Shown in pieces: positions 10,743-20,004 of a stretch of DNA of 64,000 bases. Made by a program: the position numbers and the translations under genes. The stretch is from the NCBI RefSeq assembly GCF_009937975.1, contig NZ_AP018441.1, positions 1,488,001-1,552,000 on the forward strand, given 5' to 3'. This DNA is from Undibacterium sp. YM2 (lineage in GTDB: Bacteria; Pseudomonadota; Gammaproteobacteria; Burkholderiales; Burkholderiaceae_D). The notes under the pieces are model-generated. The model saw only the letters and a list, made by a program, of their open reading frames with translations, was not told where the DNA came from and made no database searches. Position 1 is the first letter of the stretch. Each line of letters begins with the position of its first letter.

Positions 10743-10770
10743 AGGTGAGGTCGCTTTGACAGATTTCAAG
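10743..10770 (-). promoter_or_regulatory. Possible sigma-32 heat-shock promoter of htpG
   Basis: On the minus strand, CTTGAAA (10770-10764) is a perfect heat-shock -35 element. It is followed after 13 bases by CCTCACCT (10750-10743), an imperfect match to the CCCCAT-type -10. The position fits a leader of about 85 bases before the htpG start. The -10 is weak, so this is a suggestion. Confidence 0.4.
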
Positions 10771-10909
10771 ATGATTGTTTAAAAGACATGGCAGCCCGGG
10801 TGGTGCTTGCCTTCCAGCATGAATGTTTGTATTTTTTGCAAAATTTCACTAGACTTCACTGTAGCAGTACCTGTATCTCTGAACTTTTCATGGACATGGA
10901 GTAGCCGTA

Positions 10910-11671
10910 ATGTTGCTTAAAGTAGCGGGTGTGCTCTGTTTCATTTTCCTTTGCGGGTATGCGCCTTTCTTGAAAGCGGCTAATCTCTATCTGACTGAGG
11001 TCGCTCCTTTTGCTTTCGCCAAAGATGCCAAGGGTACTTATGACGGCATCAATGTGCGCATAGCCAATGAATTGCGCAGGAGATCCGGCGTCCCGCTGGA
11101 GCTTGTGGTGGTGCCCAGCGCCCGCCATGTGGTGATGTTCCCAGCAGATAAAGAGGCTTACAGTATTTCCCAGGCAGAAAATTTCAGTGAGCAGGAAGGT
11201 GTCCTGTTGAGCGAGGTTACCCAGTTTCCGATTATGGTGATTGCGCCGCGCGGGGCTGTACTCAGAAATTATGATGACCTGATTGCCCTGTCCATGGAAA
11301 AAGGCATAGGCATGATGCGCAGGCTCAGTTATGGCACGTTTGGCCAGGATGAGCGCGTCAGGAAGGTAGAAATCAATACCCTGGAGAATGGCATGCGCAT
11401 GCTGGAAGCTGGGCGTATCTCGGGTATCGTTGGCAGTCAGCCTGCTATCCTGGCGGCGGCAGAAAAGAATGCCTCGGCAAATTTATTAGGCCCCGGCCTG
11501 GTTATTTCTTATGGCTCACATGTCATGCGTGTGCGGCCAGAGTTCGCTGCGAGTGCGAATTCAAAAATCATTAGTGCGACTTTGCTGGCCATGAAAAATG
11601 ATGGCAGCATCGCACGTATACTCGACGACTATCTAAAAGACCTGAAGGCGGGGTTGTCAGCCGCAAAATAA
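10910..11671 (+). CDS. Periplasmic solute-binding protein (SBP_bac_3-like)
   Basis: 253 residues. The N-terminus is a signal peptide (hydrophobic VAGVLCFIFLCGYAPFL, cleavage near LKAA|NLYL). The mature chain begins LYLTEVAPFAFAKDAKGTYDGINVRIANEL, the usual opening of family 3 solute-binding proteins: a strand with a ligand contact, then G-x-x-V-x-I-A. The next segments (VPSARHVVMF and MVIAPRGAVLRNYDDLIAL) fit the two-lobe fold. No ABC permease or ATPase gene is adjacent; downstream is a TonB-dependent receptor on the same strand after a gap of about 150 bases. This subgroup often binds polar amino acids or acts as an orphan sensor; the ligand is unknown. Confidence 0.75.
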   Translation: MLLKVAGVLCFIFLCGYAPFLKAANLYLTEVAPFAFAKDAKGTYDGINVRIANELRRRSGVPLELVVVPSARHVVMFPADKEAYSISQAENFSEQEGVLLSEVTQFPIMVIAPRGAVLRNYDDLIALSMEKGIGMMRRLSYGTFGQDERVRKVEINTLENGMRMLEAGRISGIVGSQPAILAAAEKNASANLLGPGLVISYGSHVMRVRPEFAASANSKIISATLLAMKNDGSIARILDDYLKDLKAGLSAAK

Positions 11672-11818
11672 TTTCTGCTATCCCCTGATTTCGGGCTTTT
11701 ATCACAAGCCTGTATTGTCTGAGTCTTGCCCTCCTTAAAATCCATCCTGTTGTTCAATTCTGGAAATCCTGCCCGCCTTGCGCGGCAGCTCACTGTCTCG
11801 CTAAAATTCTGCCATCAC

Positions 11819-14063
11819 ATGTCCAAGTTCGCTTTAAAAAATAAATTCCTATCGCCTGGCTTTGTGCGCCAGGCATGCATGCAAACCGGAATAGCCAGTA
11901 TCGGAGCCTCGCTACTTATGTGTAGTGCCGCATTGCGAGCTGCTGACGTAGTCAAAAGCGAGGTCAAAGTTGAAACCACGAAGAATGCAGATACGATACA
12001 AACCGTTGAGGTGGGCGGGCCCGGGGCAACAGCGCAAAGAAAGAATGATACTGCCGCAAAAATCGTCGTCAATGCCGCTGAGCTGATGCAATATGGCGAT
12101 ACGCAATTGTCTGCGGTGTTAAAACGCCAGCCTGGCATTTCTGTCGTAGGCAATGAATTGCGCATGCGTGGCCTGGGTGCAGGCTATACGCAGATATTAT
12201 TGAATGGCGACCCGGTGGCACCGGGATTTTCCATAGACAGCATTGATCCTACGTTGATAGAGCGCGTGGAAATCCTGCGCACCACGACGGCAGAATTCAG
12301 CGCCCAGGCGGTGGCAGGTAGCATCAACATCATCCTCAAAAAAGCTGCGGACAGTGCCAGAAAAGAGTTCAAGGCTGCAATCGCGCATAGTGAACATAAC
12401 TGGAATCCCACATTGTCCCTGGAACTGGCCGACAAGCATGCAGGTTTCTCTTACTCCGTCACTGGCACTGTATCAAAAACCGGTTATGAAAATTCCCCGC
12501 AGTCACCGAGAGCATAGTGAGCCCTGACGGCAAATCCAGGGTACTGAGATCAATACAGCAAAAGAATCTGGCTGACTTTTGGCGTCTGGCGCTAACACCC
12601 CGTCTGAACTGGAGCCTGGACAATGGCGACACGCTGAGCTGGCAGAGCCTGATTGATTTTTACCGCAACGTGAATTGGGGGCATGATCATGAAACAGCGG
12701 CACCGGAAGATGCCAGTCAATACCCTGATAATAATTATCGCGCCTCTTCACATACAGGTTTGTTACGCTCAGACTTGAGCTGGGCGCACAGGATAGATGC
12801 AGACAGCAAACTGAATGCGAAGCTGGGCCTGAACTACAACAAGCGCGAGACTGACTATAACTTCTATGGCTATCCCCTGGCGAAGAACCAAGCTTTCAAC
12901 CGCCATGTTGTGTCGAACGCCATAGACAGCAGTGTCAGCAGCAGCGGCAAATACCTGAGCCGCTTTCGTGATGACCATAGTCTTGCACTGGGTTGGGATT
13001 TCACTCACACGCAACGCAGCGAGACCCGTTCGCAGTATGACCTGCAGCCGCATGATACAAAGATAGATACACTATTTGAAGACTACAAAGCCAATGTACG
13101 CCGCGTAGCCGTGTTTGCCCAGGATGAATGGGACGTGACTAACCGCCTGCAAGCTTACCTGGGTTTGCGCTGGGAAGGTTTGAATACAGAAACCACAGGC
13201 AGGCTGATGGTACCCGTGCAAACCAGGTCCAGCGTATGGAGCCCGGTCATGCAATTATTATGGAAATTGCCTGAACAAGAAAAAGACCAATTGCGTTTTG
13301 CCTTGTCCCGTACCTACAAAGCCCCCACCACGCGTAGCCTGGTACCCCGTCGCTATACGGCAAACAATGATAATGGCCCGAACAATCCTGACTTCCAGGG
13401 CAACCCGCAACTCTTGCCAGAGCTGGCCTGGGTGCCGACCTGGCGTATGAATCCTATTTTTCTAAAAACAGCATGTTCAGCCTGTCCGCCTATGTCAAGC
13501 GGGTGCAGGACGTGACGGTGCAAAACCTGTATGAAAGAAATGGCGTATGGATTACGACACCTTTTAATAACGGTAAGGCCAGAGTGATGGGGCTGGAATT
13601 TGATACCAAATTTAGCCTGCAGGATTTGCTGCCAGCCTCAGTGCCGCTGGAAGTACGTCTGAATGCCGCACGCAACTGGTCCAGGCTGGATGCAATACCA
13701 GGGCCGGATAATCGTCTTACCGATCAGGTACCATTGACGGCCAATCTGGGCATGGATTACAAGCGCAGTGAGCAGCAGTCATTTGGCTTTAATTTCAATC
13801 TGCAGACAGGCGGCAATGTGCAGGTCACGCCTGGTCTGCGCAACTATACGGGCGTCAGTCGCAATCTTGATGTGTATGGTTTATGGAAGCTGGGAGACAA
13901 GATGCAACTGCGCAAGACGCAACTGCGCCTGTCTGTCAGCAATCTCCTGCATCAGGATGTGCTGCAGTCTTCTCAATTCAGCGATCAGTATGGGCGCAAA
14001 TCACGTAGCTCAGTAACACCGGGTAGTGCCACGATACGTCTGCAGTTTGAAAAGAGTTTATGA
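11819..14063 (+). pseudogene. TonB-dependent outer membrane receptor, read as three pieces by two one-base frameshifts
   Basis: Joined, the gene encodes about 748 residues: a signal peptide (SIGASLLMCSAALRAAD), a plug domain (QYGDTQLSAVLKRQPGISVV, LRMRGLGAGYTQILLNGDPV, DPTLIERVEILRT, VAGSINIILKKA) and a 22-strand-type barrel ending in FEKSL. Three frames cover it: 11819-12517, 12517-13515 and about 13440-14063. Adding one C to the CCCC run at 12495-12498 gives NSPAVTESIVSPDG. Adding one G to the GGG near 13430 gives LAWGADLAYESYFSKNS. The total span is then a multiple of three. Both lesions look like homopolymer under-calls. TonB receptors import siderophores, cobalamin or sugars; the ligand here is unknown. 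The preceding binding-protein gene may be linked. Confidence 0.75.
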
Positions 14064-14069
14064 AAAAAT

Positions 14070-14096
14070 GGGAGAAAACATCTCCCGTTTTTTTTC
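14070..14096. terminator. Rho-independent terminator
   Basis: GGGAGA (14070-14075) pairs with TCTCCC (14081-14086) around AAACA and is followed by G and eight T. It ends the TonB receptor transcript and lies before the convergent gene. Confidence 0.8.
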
Positions 14097-14121
14097 TTAA
14101 TATTTGCTTATTACTTGCTTA

Positions 14122-14742
14122 TTATTTGGCGCCTACACCCTTGAATGTTTCCGGATCAAAATCAGCGATGTCGATTTTGCCAAAATGTTTTGGGGGCGTA
14201 TAATTTTTTTCCTTGGCTTTTTCCGGGTCACTTGTATGGAAGGATGATTCAGACACTTTCACCAACTGCCATGTATCGTCCTTGCGCGAGTAATTGAATT
14301 GATATTCATTTGCCCAGCGCCAGGCACTGCCGCCGTAGTGGGATACGGTGAAACTTTTCTTGCTGGCTGTCAGGTCTGCAAATGGGTCGCCCATCATGCC
14401 GCCACAAGTTGAGCACAGCACAATTTTTTCATTGGTCTTGACCAGCTTTAATTTACCATCGGCCTGACGTATGGCGATATGCAGGGGACGCTGTCCTTGC
14501 TCCATATCTTCATCTGCAGCGTTTTTCTTTTGTTTTTCGAGGATGAAGACGTAATCAGCCTTGTCGTCGCCATTCAGATCTGCACTGACAAAGGCCAGCA
14601 ATTTGGTATTGGCTGTGATGAAGGGGCGCAAATCTGCGGGAACATCCTTACCTTCTGTGTAAGTACCCGCCAGGCTGAGGCCGGGCACTATCATCATGCT
14701 TGCGATGACAGTCATTTTGTTGAACAGCTTGATGCTTTGCAT
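14122..14742 (-). CDS. Hypothetical exported protein with an FG-GAP/EF-like calcium motif
   Basis: 206 residues from the ATG at 14742; the open frame extends upstream without support. The signal peptide is clear (KLFNKMTVIASMMIVPGLSLAG). The mature part contains SADLNGDDKADYVFIL, the Asp-rich loop of FG-GAP or dockerin-type calcium-binding repeats. Later comes VLCSTCGGMMGDPF, a CxxC pair that could hold a metal or a disulphide. I do not recognise a named family. It follows cysS on the same strand by 87 bases, but the long gap and its own signal peptide suggest an independent role. Confidence 0.6.
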   Translation of the reverse strand: MQSIKLFNKMTVIASMMIVPGLSLAGTYTEGKDVPADLRPFITANTKLLAFVSADLNGDDKADYVFILEKQKKNAADEDMEQGQRPLHIAIRQADGKLKLVKTNEKIVLCSTCGGMMGDPFADLTASKKSFTVSHYGGSAWRWANEYQFNYSRKDDTWQLVKVSESSFHTSDPEKAKEKNYTPPKHFGKIDIADFDPETFKGVGAK

Positions 14743-14829
14743 GGCAATCCTTTTAAAAGAAAACAGGGGAAACCATAGTTTCCCCTGAGTTGTCCTGATT
14801 AATCTTGCGTTACTCAATACGATAATTGA

Positions 14830-16203
14830 TTACAGCTTTTTGATTTGCATGCCTTCGGCCTTGTCTTCCACTTCATAGCCCAGCGCATGCAATTCGCTTC
14901 GCAAACGGTCTGCCTCGGCCCAGTTCTTGGACTTGCGTGCAGCCTGGCGTTGTTCCGCCAGACTTTGCACTTCTGCCGGGATAGCCAGCACAACCGGTTG
15001 CCATTGCGCCAGACCCAGGCCAAATACCTTGTCGAATTCTGTCAGCGTGGCTTTTTTGTCGGCATCAGACAAATCAGCTTTCAGCATTTCCCATACCAGT
15101 GCAAGGGCGCGCGGTACGTTCAGGTCTTCATTGATGAAGGTGGTGAATTTTTCGCGGTATTCTGCACTGACATTGCCACCTGCCGGCCATGCATGGTAAG
15201 TCTCGCGCAGGCGTTGCAAGGCTGTTTGTGCGGACAGCAGAGCTTCAAAGCTGAACTGCATCTGGCTGCGGTAATGCGCAGTCAGGCACAGGTAGCGATA
15301 TGCCAGCGGGTCAATATTCTGATCCAGCAAAGTTTGCAGGCGCAGGAATTCACCCGTCGATTTGGACATCTTGCCAGAATCGATTTGCAGGAAATACCCA
15401 TGCATCCAGAAGTTGGCCAGGCGGGTGCCATGGCAAGCCTGGTTTTGCGCGATCTCATTGCTATGGTGGATGGCGATATGGTCTTCACCACCGCAATGGA
15501 TATCAAACCAGGGGGTCAGGTATTTGGCTGACATGGCCGAGCATTCTATATGCCAGCCTGGGAAGCCACGGCCCCATGGGCTATCCCATTCCATTTGACG
15601 GTGCTCATCTGGCGGGCTGAATTTCCACAGCGCGAAATCAGTCGCATGCAGTTTCTCACCGAGTTCAACACGGCTGCCGGCCTTGATCGCATCACGCTTG
15701 ATACGCGCCAGGAAACCGTAGTCATCCTGCTTGCTGGTATCAAAATAAATGCCATCGCTGGTGCGGTAGGTGTAGCCATTTTTTTCTATGGCAGCGATGA
15801 AATCAATTTGCTCTGCGATATGGTCAGTGGCCTTGCACCAGATGGCTGGTTCGAGGATATGCAGTTTTTGCAAATCATCCTTGAAGGCGGCAGTGAAACG
15901 GTCGGCAATCTGCCATGCTGATTCACCGGCCTTGCGGCTACCTTTTTCCATCTTGTCTTCACCATCATCACCATCAGACACCAGATGGCCAACATCGGTG
16001 ATATTGATGACATGGCGCACGGTATAGCCATTCCATTCCAGGGCGCGGCGCAGCAGATCTTCAAACAGATAAGTACGCAGGTTGCCGATATGGGCATAGT
16101 CATACACGGTAGGTCCGCAGCAGTACAGGCCCACCCAGTCTTTGTTCAAGGGGCTGAAGGGGCGCAGGCGGCGTTCCCAGTTATCGTAGAGAAGTATGTC
16201 CAT
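14830..16203 (-). CDS. cysS: Cysteinyl-tRNA synthetase
   Basis: 457 residues. HIGN at about 38-41 is the HIGH signature and KMSKS is at 278-282. The zinc ligands are visible as C29, C221, H246 and E250. It charges tRNA-Cys in the cytoplasm and is essential. The wording YCCGPTVYDYAHIGNLRTYLF and the long block with ITDVGHLVSDGDDGEDKMEK differ from the E. coli type (YVCGITVYD..HIGH) and recall the shorter-branch enzymes of other phyla, so the gene may have been replaced by transfer. This rests on memory of family sequences, not on a tree. The start is backed by the family N-terminus. Confidence 0.95.
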   Translation of the reverse strand: MDILLYDNWERRLRPFSPLNKDWVGLYCCGPTVYDYAHIGNLRTYLFEDLLRRALEWNGYTVRHVINITDVGHLVSDGDDGEDKMEKGSRKAGESAWQIADRFTAAFKDDLQKLHILEPAIWCKATDHIAEQIDFIAAIEKNGYTYRTSDGIYFDTSKQDDYGFLARIKRDAIKAGSRVELGEKLHATDFALWKFSPPDEHRQMEWDSPWGRGFPGWHIECSAMSAKYLTPWFDIHCGGEDHIAIHHSNEIAQNQACHGTRLANFWMHGYFLQIDSGKMSKSTGEFLRLQTLLDQNIDPLAYRYLCLTAHYRSQMQFSFEALLSAQTALQRLRETYHAWPAGGNVSAEYREKFTTFINEDLNVPRALALVWEMLKADLSDADKKATLTEFDKVFGLGLAQWQPVVLAIPAEVQSLAEQRQAARKSKNWAEADRLRSELHALGYEVEDKAEGMQIKKL

Positions 16204-16573
16204 TTGTTGTGAAAATAGCTAAGTGTGAATGTAGTAGATCGTGAAAGCGGGTATTTTTTCGACATGGGCGGACAGGCAAGGGCATTCCTTGCTGCGCGCA
16301 GCTTGCAGACTCAACAACAACAGTCTGAGTGGAAGTCTTGTATTTGTATAGATGCAGACATGCCTGACACTGATGTGTCGCCTATGCAATCTTTAACATC
16401 TTGCAGGTACAAGTGGGGCATATAATTAGTCTGACTGGTTCCGTTAGGACTGAATTGAAAAAGTTCAGAGTGAGAATGTAGCATAGATATGCACTTTTGA
16501 TCAAAATTGAACTGCCTGACCAGGCTCCAGACTGGCAAAGCCAGGTGCAGCTGAAAAATAAAACGGTGCAAAA
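16204..16573 (+). other. 370-base intergenic region with one candidate -10 box
   Basis: Holds the divergent upstream regions of cysS and the GGDEF gene. A perfect TATAAT lies at 16421-16426, preceded at 17 bases by a poor -35 (ATCTTG); it could serve the GGDEF gene 148 bases downstream. No RNA gene or coding sequence is convincing. An open frame over 16225-16425 looks accidental. Confidence 0.4.
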
Positions 16574-17659
16574 ATGCAAACGAATTATAAAGACGTCAGC
16601 GAGGAAAATTACCGCTCTCATTACACCAAACAAGACAGGGCGCAAGTCCGCCGTGTTGTCCGCATCATGCTGTGGGCTTTTTTGCCGCTGGCACTGGTCG
16701 ATGTACTCTTCCATGAGTTTGATATTTCTCTGGCTGTCTTGCTGCTGATGCGGCTCGCCGGATTCTCTTATTCCCTGTGGCTGATCAAGCAATACGGCAT
16801 GGAAGAGAATGTGCCCAGGCTGGACCGCTATGCCATGCACTGGATAGTTCTGGTGTTGTCGATACAATTCATCAGCAATATCTGTTTGCCACGCGATTAT
16901 CTGGGCCATTACATGGTCGATGCCTGGCTGGTGCTGATGGCATTTATTTCCCTGCCTTTGGCTTTGAACATATTGCGCATACCGCTGTTCCTGTTTGTCG
17001 CAGCTTCCTGTTTGCTGTTGTTGTATAAACAATCCGGCACTTTTTCACAGGCAGCCAGTGTTTTGCTGATCATGCCTGCGGTAGCCATTACCGGCCACGC
17101 CATTGCTGCCTATGTGCACAGGTACAGGCGCAAGCTCTTGAGTGCCGAGCATGAGCTGGAAAGACAGGCAAATACTGACCCTGTCACCGGCGTCGCCAAC
17201 TGGAAAGAATTCATGCGCATCTCCGACTCTGAGCTGCAGCGTCACCAGCGCCTGGGCAAGCAATTGTCCATGCTGGTACTTGATTTGAGTGACTTCAAGC
17301 ATATCAACGATACGCACGGGCCACAGGTCGGCGATGTGATCCTGGTCGAAGTCAGCCGCCGTGTAAAACGGGCGATGCGTGCTTATGATTGTGTTGCCCG
17401 TTTCAGTGGTGAAGAGTTTTTTGTGCTTTTGCCTGAGGCCTCCGCCGAGGACGCTGTCAAAATTGCTGACCGTGCCCGTGCCACGGTCGTCGCCATGCCG
17501 ATTTCCGTCTCTGGCAAGGAAATGAAAGTCACAGCCACTGTCCGTACTGCTACCTTGCGTGAAGGGGATACTGCATTGAGCCTGCTGCGCCGTGCGGGTG
17601 AGGGCACTGGCACACGCGAGCAGGAAGTACCGCAAAATGTTAATCTCGTGCCTGTATAA
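16574..17659 (+). CDS. Membrane GGDEF-domain protein (diguanylate cyclase-like, degenerate)
   Basis: 361 residues. About five or six hydrophobic segments fill residues 30-170. A short coiled linker (RRKLLSAEHELERQANTDPVTGVANW) leads to the GGDEF domain. Kept features: the substrate and metal block DLSDFKHINDTHGPQVGD and an RFSGEEFFVLLPE active-site loop, in which the first Gly of GGEEF is Ser. Lost features: the SIG(V/I)A strand is TVRTA, and the terminal helix RADxALYxAK is RAGEGTGTREQ. Intact active enzymes keep both. It may be a weak cyclase or a c-di-GMP or GTP sensor; the reading frame itself is undamaged. Neighbours give no operon context. Confidence 0.8.
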   Translation: MQTNYKDVSEENYRSHYTKQDRAQVRRVVRIMLWAFLPLALVDVLFHEFDISLAVLLLMRLAGFSYSLWLIKQYGMEENVPRLDRYAMHWIVLVLSIQFISNICLPRDYLGHYMVDAWLVLMAFISLPLALNILRIPLFLFVAASCLLLLYKQSGTFSQAASVLLIMPAVAITGHAIAAYVHRYRRKLLSAEHELERQANTDPVTGVANWKEFMRISDSELQRHQRLGKQLSMLVLDLSDFKHINDTHGPQVGDVILVEVSRRVKRAMRAYDCVARFSGEEFFVLLPEASAEDAVKIADRARATVVAMPISVSGKEMKVTATVRTATLREGDTALSLLRRAGEGTGTREQEVPQNVNLVPV

Positions 17660-17720
17660 ATGTGCTGCATATGGCAAAGCAAGCAACGAAGATTAATCTG
17701 TAATTTTGAGGATGTGGAAA

Positions 17721-18377
17721 ATGGAGTTTTACGGCGTCACCGATTTATGGACCTATGTATTAGGCGCGCTGGGCATAGTCTTGCTGCCTGGCCCCAATTC
17801 TTTATATGTATTGGCAGTTGCTACCACACGCGGCGTGCGTGAAGGCTATAAGGGGGCAGCGGGTATTTTTGTCGGTGACAGTATTTTGCTGCTGCTGACA
17901 GCTTTGGGTGCAGCGAGTATCTTGCGCACTTACCCGGCCTTGTTCATGGTGGTGAAATATGCGGGCGCAGCTTATCTGGCCTGGGTGGGCGTCAATCTGA
18001 TCTGGGCTGCCATACAAAAATGGCGTAACAAGACAGTGACGGTGGCAGAAACGCAGGCGACAGCTGTAAATATGCAAAACCCGTTCAAGCGTGCGCTGGT
18101 GATCAGTTTGCTGAATCCCAAGGCTATCCTGTTCTTGCTGTCGTTCTTCGTGCAATTCATCAACCCGAATTATCCGACACCGGCAATTCCCTTCCTGATA
18201 CTCAGTAGCATCGTGATGGTGTTCAGTACCACTTATCTGTCGGTATTGATTTTCCTGGGCTCTCGTCTGGCACGCAATTTCAGCAAGCGTCGCCGCCTGT
18301 CTGCCAGTTTGTCGAGTGGAGTGGGCAGCATGTTTGTCTGGTTTGGCGTCAAGCTGGCCAATGCCAGCCTGCACTAG
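17721..18377 (+). CDS. LeuE/LysE-family amino-acid exporter
   Basis: 218 residues from the ATG at 17721, nine bases after GAGG; a TTG at 17706 is not needed. The signature of the LysE/RhtB family is at the N-terminus (IVLLPGPNSLYVLAVATTRG), with six hydrophobic segments and the block SLLNPKAILFLLSFFVQF in the middle. The opening EFYGVTDLWTYVLGALGIV is close to E. coli LeuE. It would export neutral amino acids such as leucine across the inner membrane; substrate by similarity only. It faces the MocR regulator gene and ends 22 bases before it. Confidence 0.85.
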   Translation: MEFYGVTDLWTYVLGALGIVLLPGPNSLYVLAVATTRGVREGYKGAAGIFVGDSILLLLTALGAASILRTYPALFMVVKYAGAAYLAWVGVNLIWAAIQKWRNKTVTVAETQATAVNMQNPFKRALVISLLNPKAILFLLSFFVQFINPNYPTPAIPFLILSSIVMVFSTTYLSVLIFLGSRLARNFSKRRRLSASLSSGVGSMFVWFGVKLANASLH

Positions 18378-18399
18378 GTTGTATTAAGTATTGCAGCAA

Positions 18400-19821
18400 T
18401 TATTTGATTTCACGTTTCAAGAACTCCCAGACACCAGGGTCAGACATTGCCGCTATGTTGATGCGCATCTTGGTGGAGGGGAGCTGGCTCGGTGAGAATA
18501 AACTGCCAGGTGCCAGCAAGTAACCCTGTTCCATGGCTTTCTCGGTCAGCTTGTTGGTGTCACAGCCCGTCTCTGTCCACAGGAACATGCCGGCGGGCGT
18601 GCGGTAATCGACCTTCATGCCCATTTGCTCAAGACGTTTGGTGATGTCATCGCGCACCCCGTCAAGCTTTACCCTTATGCGATCGACATGCTTGCGGTAA
18701 TGTCCCTCAGACAGGATTTTATACACCACGCGCTCGCCAATTTCTGTGGTCGTCAGAGTAGACAGCATCTTACGATCGGCCAGGCGTATCGCCAGTTCAG
18801 GTGATGTCGCGATAAAGCCTACCCGCAAATTGGCTGCCAGCGATTTGGAAAAACCACCAAGATAGATCACCCGGTTCAACTGATCCAGCGCAGCAATGCG
18901 GGTGGCTGCCTGCACGGCAGGGCCCGGGTGCATGTCGCAATACACATCATCTTCAACGATCATGAAGTCATGTTCTTCTGCCGCTTTCAAGACCTGGAAT
19001 GCCTTGGCTGCAGACAGCGAAGTCGAGGTCGGATTATGCAAGACCGAGTTGATGATATACAGCTTTGGTTTGTGCACTGCTGCCAGTTCAGCCAGTTTGG
19101 CCACGTCCGGGCCGTCATGCAGGCGTGGTATGCCTATCACCTTGGTACCCAGGATAGCGAAAGAGCCAAACATCAAAAACCACGCCGGGTCATCGACAAA
19201 AATGGTGTCGCCGGGCTGGGTGAATTCACGTGCCACCAGATCCAGTGCCTGCGTCACACCGCTGGTCATGACGAGTTGTTCAGGTGAGGCGGCAATTTCC
19301 AGTTCCGCCAATTTCAACTGCAATTGCTGGCGTAGCGGCAAAAAACCTTGCTGGGTGCCATAGTGCAGCAAGAGGTTCTGGTTCAGCCTGCTGATGGAGC
19401 GTAAGCCATTCGCCACCAGTTCACCGTCGAGCCAGTCATGTGGCAGAACACCTGAGCCCGGCATTTTCTGCGGTGGCAATTGGCGAAACATATTGCGTAC
19501 CAGCCACACCACATCGAGGTTTTGGGTGATCGGGGCGATTTGTGCTGTGGTTGGGACATTGTTGAGCATTGACGCTCGTTCGCGCACAAAAAATCCTGCT
19601 CCCCGGCGCGACTCCAGATAACCCTTGGCGACCAGCCTGTCATAGGCTTCAACCACCGTAAAACGCGATACTTCCTGTTCGTCGGCAAACTGGCGTATCG
19701 ATGGCATGCGTGCACCTGTGCGCAGCAATTTGTCGTCGATGCGATTGGCCACGGCATTGACGATTTGCTCTACCAGTGAGCCGCCAGAATCGCGCGAGAT
19801 AAAAAAGGTTGGTGTCAGCAT
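18400..19821 (-). CDS. MocR/PdxR-type transcription regulator (GntR HTH fused to aminotransferase domain)
   Basis: 473 residues from the ATG at 19821, which has GGAG just upstream. Residues 1-75 are a GntR winged helix (LVEQIVNAVANRIDDKLL, MPSIRQFADEQEVSRFTVVEAYDRL). The rest is a fold-type I aminotransferase domain with the PLP lysine in GGFSKSLAANLRVGF and the Asn/Asp/Tyr contacts upstream (NSVLHNPTS, VEDDVYCDMH). MocR proteins use PLP or an amino compound as effector. It is divergent from the LysE-EamA pair, whose promoter lies in the shared gap of 183 bases, so it most probably controls those exporters. Confidence 0.9.
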   Translation of the reverse strand: MLTPTFFISRDSGGSLVEQIVNAVANRIDDKLLRTGARMPSIRQFADEQEVSRFTVVEAYDRLVAKGYLESRRGAGFFVRERASMLNNVPTTAQIAPITQNLDVVWLVRNMFRQLPPQKMPGSGVLPHDWLDGELVANGLRSISRLNQNLLLHYGTQQGFLPLRQQLQLKLAELEIAASPEQLVMTSGVTQALDLVAREFTQPGDTIFVDDPAWFLMFGSFAILGTKVIGIPRLHDGPDVAKLAELAAVHKPKLYIINSVLHNPTSTSLSAAKAFQVLKAAEEHDFMIVEDDVYCDMHPGPAVQAATRIAALDQLNRVIYLGGFSKSLAANLRVGFIATSPELAIRLADRKMLSTLTTTEIGERVVYKILSEGHYRKHVDRIRVKLDGVRDDITKRLEQMGMKVDYRTPAGMFLWTETGCDTNKLTEKAMEQGYLLAPGSLFSPSQLPSTKMRINIAAMSDPGVWEFLKREIK

Positions 19822-20004
19822 TGCATGTCTCCGGACTGTATCCTGTAATGGATAGTTGACCATTACAGTATGAATATTATCGCTTGCAGTGTATTGGTAC
19901 TGTATCGGTTTTTGCGTTTAGGATAGCACAACACTAAAGCAAAAAAGGGAGAAACAACATGGATGGACGACAGAATTTCAGTCTTGACCGACGTGGAGAG
20001 CAAT

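Noticed and set aside
14122..14742. Calcium-dependent toxin or adhesin
   Set aside because: Only one Asp-rich loop is present and the protein is short; no secretion signal beyond a normal signal peptide.
16225..16425. Short open frame upstream of the GGDEF gene
   Set aside because: No ribosome site, no similarity, and it covers the candidate promoter.
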